Position numbers and translations under genes: made by a program
Shown here: one piece after another, positions 60,084 through 64,000 of the stretch
Layout: each line of letters begins with the position of its first letter
Position numbering within the stretch: position 1 is the stretch's first letter
Source: Microbacterium oleivorans NBRC 103075
GTDB taxonomy: Bacteria > Actinomycetota > Actinomycetes > Actinomycetales > Microbacteriaceae
Length of the DNA: 64,000 nucleotides
Direction: 5' to 3'
Assembly: GCF_001552475.1 (NCBI RefSeq)
Contig: NZ_BCRG01000009.1
Span: 1-64,000 of the forward strand
Notes under the pieces: generated by a model
What the model was told of the DNA's origin: nothing
What the model saw: only the letters and a program-made list of their open reading frames with translations
The model's database searches: none

Positions 60084-60145
60084 GCAGGATCAGAACCCGC
60101 GCAGCGGGGGACACCTCGGGTCGGAGGCCCGAGCACCGATCCTGC
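60084..60145 (+). promoter_or_regulatory. Three-way-junction RNA leader before rpsM
   Basis: Outer stem GCAGGATC (60084-60091) with GATCCTGC (60138-60145), 8 bp perfect. Inside, two hairpins: CCCGC-gca-GCGGG (60096-60108) and CTCGGG-(7)-CCCGAG (60115-60133). The element ends 33 bases before the rpsM start. The compact junction is typical of ribosomal-protein autoregulatory leaders; no known class is recognised by eye. Confidence 0.6.
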
Positions 60146-60178
60146 TCCACACCTCCACCGACTCCTAGGAGACATCGC

Positions 60179-60553
60179 ATGGCACGTCTTGCCGGCGTTG
60201 ACATCCCGCGTGACAAGCGCGTGGTGATCGCCCTCACCTACATCTACGGCATCGGCCGTACCCGCTCCGTTGAGATCCTCAGCTCGACCGGAATCGACGA
60301 GTCGATCCGCGTCAAGGACCTCTCCGACGAGCAGCTGGTTGCTCTCCGCGACCACATCGAAGGCACCTACAAGGTGGAAGGTGACCTCCGCCGCGAGGTT
60401 GCCGCAGACATCCGCCGCAAGGTCGAGATCGGCTCGTACGAGGGCATCCGCCACCGTCGCGGCCTGCCTGTGCGCGGCCAGCGCACGAAGACCAACGCGC
60501 GTACCCGCAAGGGTCCCAAGCGCACCGTCGCCGGCAAGAAGAAGGCGCGCTAA
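60179..60553 (+). CDS. rpsM: Ribosomal protein S13
   Basis: 124 residues; [40 protein letters not shown] and the basic tail [14 protein letters not shown]13 bridges the subunit heads and contacts the P-site tRNA. First gene after the structured leader; TAGGAG lies seven bases before the ATG. Confidence 0.98.
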   Translation: MARLAGVDIPRDKRVVIALTYIYGIGRTRSVEILSSTGIDESIRVKDLSDEQLVALRDHIEGTYKVEGDLRREVAADIRRKVEIGSYEGIRHRRGLPVRGQRTKTNARTRKGPKRTVAGKKKAR

Positions 60554-60587
60554 AGCGCCGCCGCCACAGGTTTAGGAGAACACTCAC

Positions 60588-60986
60588 ATGGCACAGGCCA
60601 AGTCCGCAGCGCGCAAGCCGCGCCGCAAGGAGAAGAAGAACATCGCGTTGGGCCAGGCCCACATCAAGTCGACGTTCAACAACACGATCGTTTCGATCAC
60701 CGACCCCTCGGGTGCGGTCATCAGCTGGGCCTCCTCGGGTGGCGTCGGCTTCAAGGGCTCGCGCAAGTCGACCCCGTACGCCGCCGGTATGGCCGCCGAG
60801 TCCGCTGCGCGTCAGGCGCAGGAGCACGGCGTCAAGAAGGTCGACGTCTTCGTCAAGGGACCCGGCTCGGGCCGCGAGACCGCGATTCGTTCGCTGACCG
60901 CTGCCGGCCTCGAGGTCGGTTCGATCCAGGACGTCACGCCCCAGGCTCACAACGGCTGCCGTCCCCCGAAGCGCCGCCGCGTCTGA
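60588..60986 (+). CDS. rpsK: Ribosomal protein S11
   Basis: 132 residues; [20 protein letters not shown] and [19 protein letters not shown] are the family ends. S11 lines the mRNA exit site with S7. TTAGGAG upstream of the ATG. In many actinobacteria rpsD would follow; here a hairpin and rpoA do. Confidence 0.98.
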   Translation: MAQAKSAARKPRRKEKKNIALGQAHIKSTFNNTIVSITDPSGAVISWASSGGVGFKGSRKSTPYAAGMAAESAARQAQEHGVKKVDVFVKGPGSGRETAIRSLTAAGLEVGSIQDVTPQAHNGCRPPKRRRV

Positions 60987-60994
60987 TCTTCGAC

Positions 60995-61034
60995 GGATGC
61001 CGGTGGCGACGACGCGTGTCGCGCCCCGGCATCC
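60995..61034 (+). terminator. Hairpin between rpsK and rpoA built on GGATGCC
   Basis: GGATGCCGG (60995-61003) pairs with CCGGCATCC (61026-61034), and inside GGCGAC (61005-61010) pairs with GTCGC plus CC (61018-61025), giving a long rod. No U-run. Confidence 0.6.
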
Positions 61035-61103
61035 CGGACACAACTCAACACTTCACCAACTGCACGTGTCATATAGCGGTCACGTGACTGAAAGGAACAC
61101 ATA
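61035..61103 (+). promoter_or_regulatory. rpoA leader
   Basis: Contains CACAACTCAACA (like the rpsH and rpsM leaders), TATAGC at 61072-61077 as a possible -10, two CACGTG sites (61063-61068 and 61081-61086) and GTGACTGAAAGGAACACA before the GTG, shared with rpsH. Confidence 0.4.
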
Positions 61104-62093
61104 GTGCTCATTGCACAGCGTCCCACTCTGACCGAGGAGAAGATCGGCGACTTCCGGAGCCGGTTCGTCGTCGAGCCCCTCGAGCCGGGCTTCGGCTACA
61201 CGATCGGTAACGCCCTGCGCCGCAGCCTGCTGTCGTCGATCCCGGGTGCCGCGGTCACCAGCATCCGCATCGACGGTGTGCTGCACGAGTTCAGCACCGT
61301 CCCGGGTGTGAAAGAAGATGTCACCGAGATCATCCTGAACATCAAGCAGCTCGTGGTGTCGAGCGAGCGCGACGAGCCCATCACCGCGTACCTGCGCAAG
61401 ACGGGTGCCGGCGAGGTCACGGCTGCAGACATCTCCGCTCCGGCGGGTGTCGAGATCCACAACCCCGACCTGGTCATCGCGACGCTCAACGACTCGGCGA
61501 AGTTCGAGCTCGAGCTCACGATCGAGCGTGGCCGCGGCTACGTGTCGGCGACCCAGAACCGCAACGAGTACGCCGAGGCCGGTCAGATCCCGATCGACTC
61601 GATCTACTCGCCCGTTCTCAAGGTCAGCTACCGCGTCGACGCCACCCGTGCCGGTGAGCGCACCGACTTCGACAAGCTGGTTCTGGACGTCGAGACCAAG
61701 TCGTCGATCTCGGCTCGCGACGCTGTCGCGTCCGCCGGTCGCACGCTGGTCGAGCTGTTCGGTCTCGCTCGCGAGCTGAACGTCGAGGCCGAGGGCATCG
61801 AGATCGGCCCCGCGCCGGTCGCCGAGGTTCTCACGAACGAGCTGTCGATGCCGATCGAGGACCTCGATCTGTCGGTTCGCTCGTACAACTGCCTCAAGCG
61901 CGAAGGCATCAACACGGTGTCCGAGCTCGTCGCCCTCTCGGAGACGCAGCTCATGAACATCCGCAACTTCGGTCAGAAGTCGGTCGACGAGGTCAAGGAC
62001 AAGCTTGTCTCGCTCGGTCTGTCGCTGAAGGACTCGGTTCCCGGGTTCGATGGCGCGCACTTCTACGGCGGCTACGACGACGAGACCGTCTGA
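61104..62093 (+). CDS. rpoA: RNA polymerase alpha subunit
   Basis: 329 residues from GTG 61104 with AAAGGA upstream. The N-terminal dimerisation domain (about 1-230) has [20 protein letters not shown], the beta-contacting loop; the C-terminal domain (about 250-315) has [20 protein letters not shown] and [20 protein letters not shown] for UP-element and activator contacts. Wild type in all visible respects. Confidence 0.98.
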   Translation: MLIAQRPTLTEEKIGDFRSRFVVEPLEPGFGYTIGNALRRSLLSSIPGAAVTSIRIDGVLHEFSTVPGVKEDVTEIILNIKQLVVSSERDEPITAYLRKTGAGEVTAADISAPAGVEIHNPDLVIATLNDSAKFELELTIERGRGYVSATQNRNEYAEAGQIPIDSIYSPVLKVSYRVDATRAGERTDFDKLVLDVETKSSISARDAVASAGRTLVELFGLARELNVEAEGIEIGPAPVAEVLTNELSMPIEDLDLSVRSYNCLKREGINTVSELVALSETQLMNIRNFGQKSVDEVKDKLVSLGLSLKDSVPGFDGAHFYGGYDDETV

Positions 62094-62148
62094 TCGGATC
62101 TCGGTCCGCCGAGTCCATTGACTGACTTTTTTCCCAGGAGTAATTGAC

Positions 62149-62718
62149 ATGCCCAAGCCCACGAAGGGTGCCCGCCTCGGAGGCGGCCCCGCACACGAGC
62201 GTCTGATGCTGGCGAACCTCGCCGCTTCGCTGTTCACGCACAAGTCGATCAAGACGACCGAGACGAAGGCCAAGCGCCTGCGTCCGTTCGCTGAGCGTCT
62301 GGTCACGTTCGCCAAGCGCGGCGACCTGCACGCCCGCCGCCGCGTCCTCGCGGTGATCGGCGACAAGAGCGTCGTTCACGAGCTGTTCGCCGAGATCGCC
62401 CCCCTGGTCGCCGAGCGTGAAGGTGGCTACACCCGCATCACGAAGGTCGGCAACCGCAAGGGTGACAACGCGCCCATGGCGGTGATCGAGCTCGTTCTCG
62501 AGCCCGTCGCCCCGAAGGCCAAGTCGACGAAGAAGGCTGCTCCGGCTGCCGCTGCGCCGGCCGCCGAGGAGCCCGCGGTCGAGGAGACCGAGGTCGAGAC
62601 GCCCGCTGAGGACGCCGCCGACGCCGGTGCCGAGTCGCCTGCGGAGGGTGCTGCTGCTGAAGCCACCGCCGAAGACGCTGTCGCGTCCGAGGACGAGAAG
62701 GCCGACGAGGCCAAGTAA
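62149..62718 (+). CDS. rplQ: Ribosomal protein L17 with acidic C-terminal tail
   Basis: 189 residues. The core (about 1-122) has [20 protein letters not shown] and [16 protein letters not shown]. The remaining 65 or so residues are low-complexity Ala/Glu/Pro ([20 protein letters not shown] and more), far beyond E. coli L17 (127). Such tails are frequent in actinobacteria; their role is unknown. Last gene of the alpha operon, followed by a strong terminator. Confidence 0.97.
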   Translation: MPKPTKGARLGGGPAHERLMLANLAASLFTHKSIKTTETKAKRLRPFAERLVTFAKRGDLHARRRVLAVIGDKSVVHELFAEIAPLVAEREGGYTRITKVGNRKGDNAPMAVIELVLEPVAPKAKSTKKAAPAAAAPAAEEPAVEETEVETPAEDAADAGAESPAEGAAAEATAEDAVASEDEKADEAK

Positions 62719-62743
62719 GGCTCCCTCTCCGGAGGGAATCCGA

Positions 62744-62775
62744 GGGCCCGCCCCCGTTTCGGGGCGGGCCCTTTT
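62744..62775 (+). terminator. Intrinsic terminator of the alpha operon
   Basis: GGGCCCGCCCC (62744-62754) pairs with GGGGCGGGCCC (62761-62771), six-base loop, followed directly by TTTT. The clearest rho-independent terminator in the window. Confidence 0.9.
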
Positions 62776-62877
62776 CCGTGCCCGCGGTGCCTCTGGGCCG
62801 GGCATGTGTGATCTCGGTGAGAGAACATGGTGTCGACCGGTGAGGCGGCGACCACCACGCGGAAAACGCGGCGGCGC

Positions 62878-64000
62878 TCAGCGCGGCGCGGGGAAGGTGT
62901 CGCGGACGGCCCACTGGGCGAGCTTCAGTCGGTACTGGAGCTCGGCGCGGCTGTTCTCCACGCTGTCGATCGCGTCGGCAACCGTGTCGGCGTACAGCGT
63001 CCCTCCGGTCGCGCCGGGGTGGATGCCGTCGCCCGCAAGTAGGTCTTCGTGACGCGAGATCGCGGCTGACCAATCGGCGATCGCGACTCCGGGTGTCTGA
63101 TGCGCGAACGTTTCGAGCTCGTCGTTGACGCCGGGGATCCAGTCCCGCGGCGCGTGCGCGGTCACGAGGATGAGGGTGCGCCGGGGTCCGACATCCTTTT
63201 CCAGGCGTGCCAGCTCGTCCGAGCTGATCGATCCGTTGGTCCCGAGGCCGACGACGACGTAGTCGCGCAGCTCGCCCCGGGCGGCGAGGTCGTCGATGAT
63301 GCGAACGCCGGTGCTCATGGAGCGCGACACCTTCGCGTCGATGTCGACTCCCGGCATCCGATCGAGCAGTCCGCCCGCGGAGGCGAGCATGACCGAATCG
63401 CCCACCGCGGTCACGCGGGCGCCGGGGACGCGTGCGGGTGCCGGGGGAGCGGGACGTCCGTCCGGCGGGGTGCAGATGCCGTCCTCATCGGCGAGATGCG
63501 CCGACGGGCACTCGGGGCGCAGCAGCGGGTCGCCGCTCGGGAGGGCCGCTCCGGGCAGCGTCGCGTGGTCGGAGGTTCCTGCCCCCGCCGCGAGCGCAGC
63601 CTGCCCGTCGCTGACGACCGCTTCGCTCGACGCCATGCGGGGCGCGTCGGCGACGGCGGCTGTCGTTCCGACGACGACGAGGATGCCGGCCGCAACCGCC
63701 GTGGTCGCGCCCAGGCGTCGGGTCGGGCCGCCGCGGAAGGCGCGCCCGACACCCCGGAGCGTGGCGCGGAAGCCGCGTCGCCGCACGGGCTGCTCGAGGA
63801 AGCGGTACGACAGCTCCGCAGCGACGACGGTGAAAGCGAGCGTGGCGAGGGCGACCTCGACGGGAACGGCGACGTCGGGGGAGGTGCGCGTCGTCGCGAC
63901 CGTGAGCAGGACGACGAGCGGCCAGTGCCACAGGTAGATGCCGAACGAGCGTTCGCCGATCCAGCGGAGCGGTGCGACGTCGAGGATGCGTCCGAGCGGG
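62878..64000 (-). CDS. OafA-type acyltransferase with C-terminal SGNH domain, partial (N-terminus off the right edge)
   Basis: The reverse frame is open from the window edge to the stop at 62878, 373 residues. The first 75 are the end of an acyltransferase-3 membrane domain: LRWIGERSFGIYLWHWPLVV and ELSYRFLEQPVRRRG. After one more hydrophobic segment (VAAGILVVVGTTAAVA) and a linker comes an SGNH hydrolase-like domain: VTAVGDSVMLAS (block I, Ser), VVVGLGTNGSI (block III, Asn) and AGDGIHPGATGG (block V, Asp-His). Such proteins O-acetylate cell-wall or surface polysaccharides. The ORF start seen inside at 63786 is only an internal GTG. Confidence 0.9.
   Translation of the reverse strand, partial: PLGRILDVAPLRWIGERSFGIYLWHWPLVVLLTVATTRTSPDVAVPVEVALATLAFTVVAAELSYRFLEQPVRRRGFRATLRGVGRAFRGGPTRRLGATTAVAAGILVVVGTTAAVADAPRMASSEAVVSDGQAALAAGAGTSDHATLPGAALPSGDPLLRPECPSAHLADEDGICTPPDGRPAPPAPARVPGARVTAVGDSVMLASAGGLLDRMPGVDIDAKVSRSMSTGVRIIDDLAARGELRDYVVVGLGTNGSISSDELARLEKDVGPRRTLILVTAHAPRDWIPGVNDELETFAHQTPGVAIADWSAAISRHEDLLAGDGIHPGATGGTLYADTVADAIDSVENSRAELQYRLKLAQWAVRDTFPAPR

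Overview
The window is high-GC actinobacterial chromosome, most likely Microbacteriaceae and probably Microbacterium. This is judged from the GC-rich codon use, the rpoB-rpoC / str / S10-spc-alpha gene order, the ribosomal protein sequences with Ala/Lys/Glu-rich tails, the GTG and TTG starts, and the many -10 boxes lying 6-8 nt before start codons. No tRNA, rRNA, CRISPR array, insertion sequence or prophage gene was seen. Every large gene found is intact except the two cut by the window edges (a DUF222 protein at the left, an acyltransferase/SGNH protein at the right).

Left part (1-28,146), accessory metabolism: an ETF operon (etfB, etfA) whose third gene is a membrane cytochrome b-type protein with a long repeat-bearing N-terminus; a GNAT acetyltransferase and a thioesterase, divergent; a 1239-residue proline dehydrogenase/P5C dehydrogenase; a TetR regulator divergent from an amidinotransferase-fold arginine-degrading hydrolase and ornithine aminotransferase (together with PutA a plausible arginine to glutamate route); the circularly permuted ATP-grasp / alpha-E / transglutaminase operon; a NarL-type two-component pair; a MarR-MFS efflux operon; an operon of alpha/beta hydrolase, lipoate ligase and orphan DNA methyltransferase; a second alpha/beta hydrolase; the 5-oxoprolinase genes pxpA and fused pxpBC; and a lipoprotein.

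Centre (28,147-40,922): rpoB-rpoC with a textbook promoter and a downstream hairpin, then a set of poorly known envelope genes (two related Cys-containing exported proteins facing each other, two multi-spanning membrane proteins, an unknown protein, and a membrane-anchored FHA protein).

Right part (40,923-62,877), translation and transcription core: rpsL-rpsG-fusA-tuf, the S10 cluster (rpsJ to rpsQ), the spc cluster (rplN to rplO), secY-adk-map plus a DsbA-like thioredoxin-fold protein, then infA-rpmJ-rpsM-rpsK-rpoA-rplQ. Strong intergenic hairpins split this into several transcription units. The type-Z S14 gene, rpsD and truA are absent from positions where they often lie in other bacteria. 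The most interesting unexplained signals are a three-way-junction RNA leader before rpsM, a structured AT-rich element after putA that could be a small RNA, a strongly enriched 7-mer (GGATGCC and its complement) that also builds intergenic hairpins, and the widespread leaderless promoter layout of the non-ribosomal genes.
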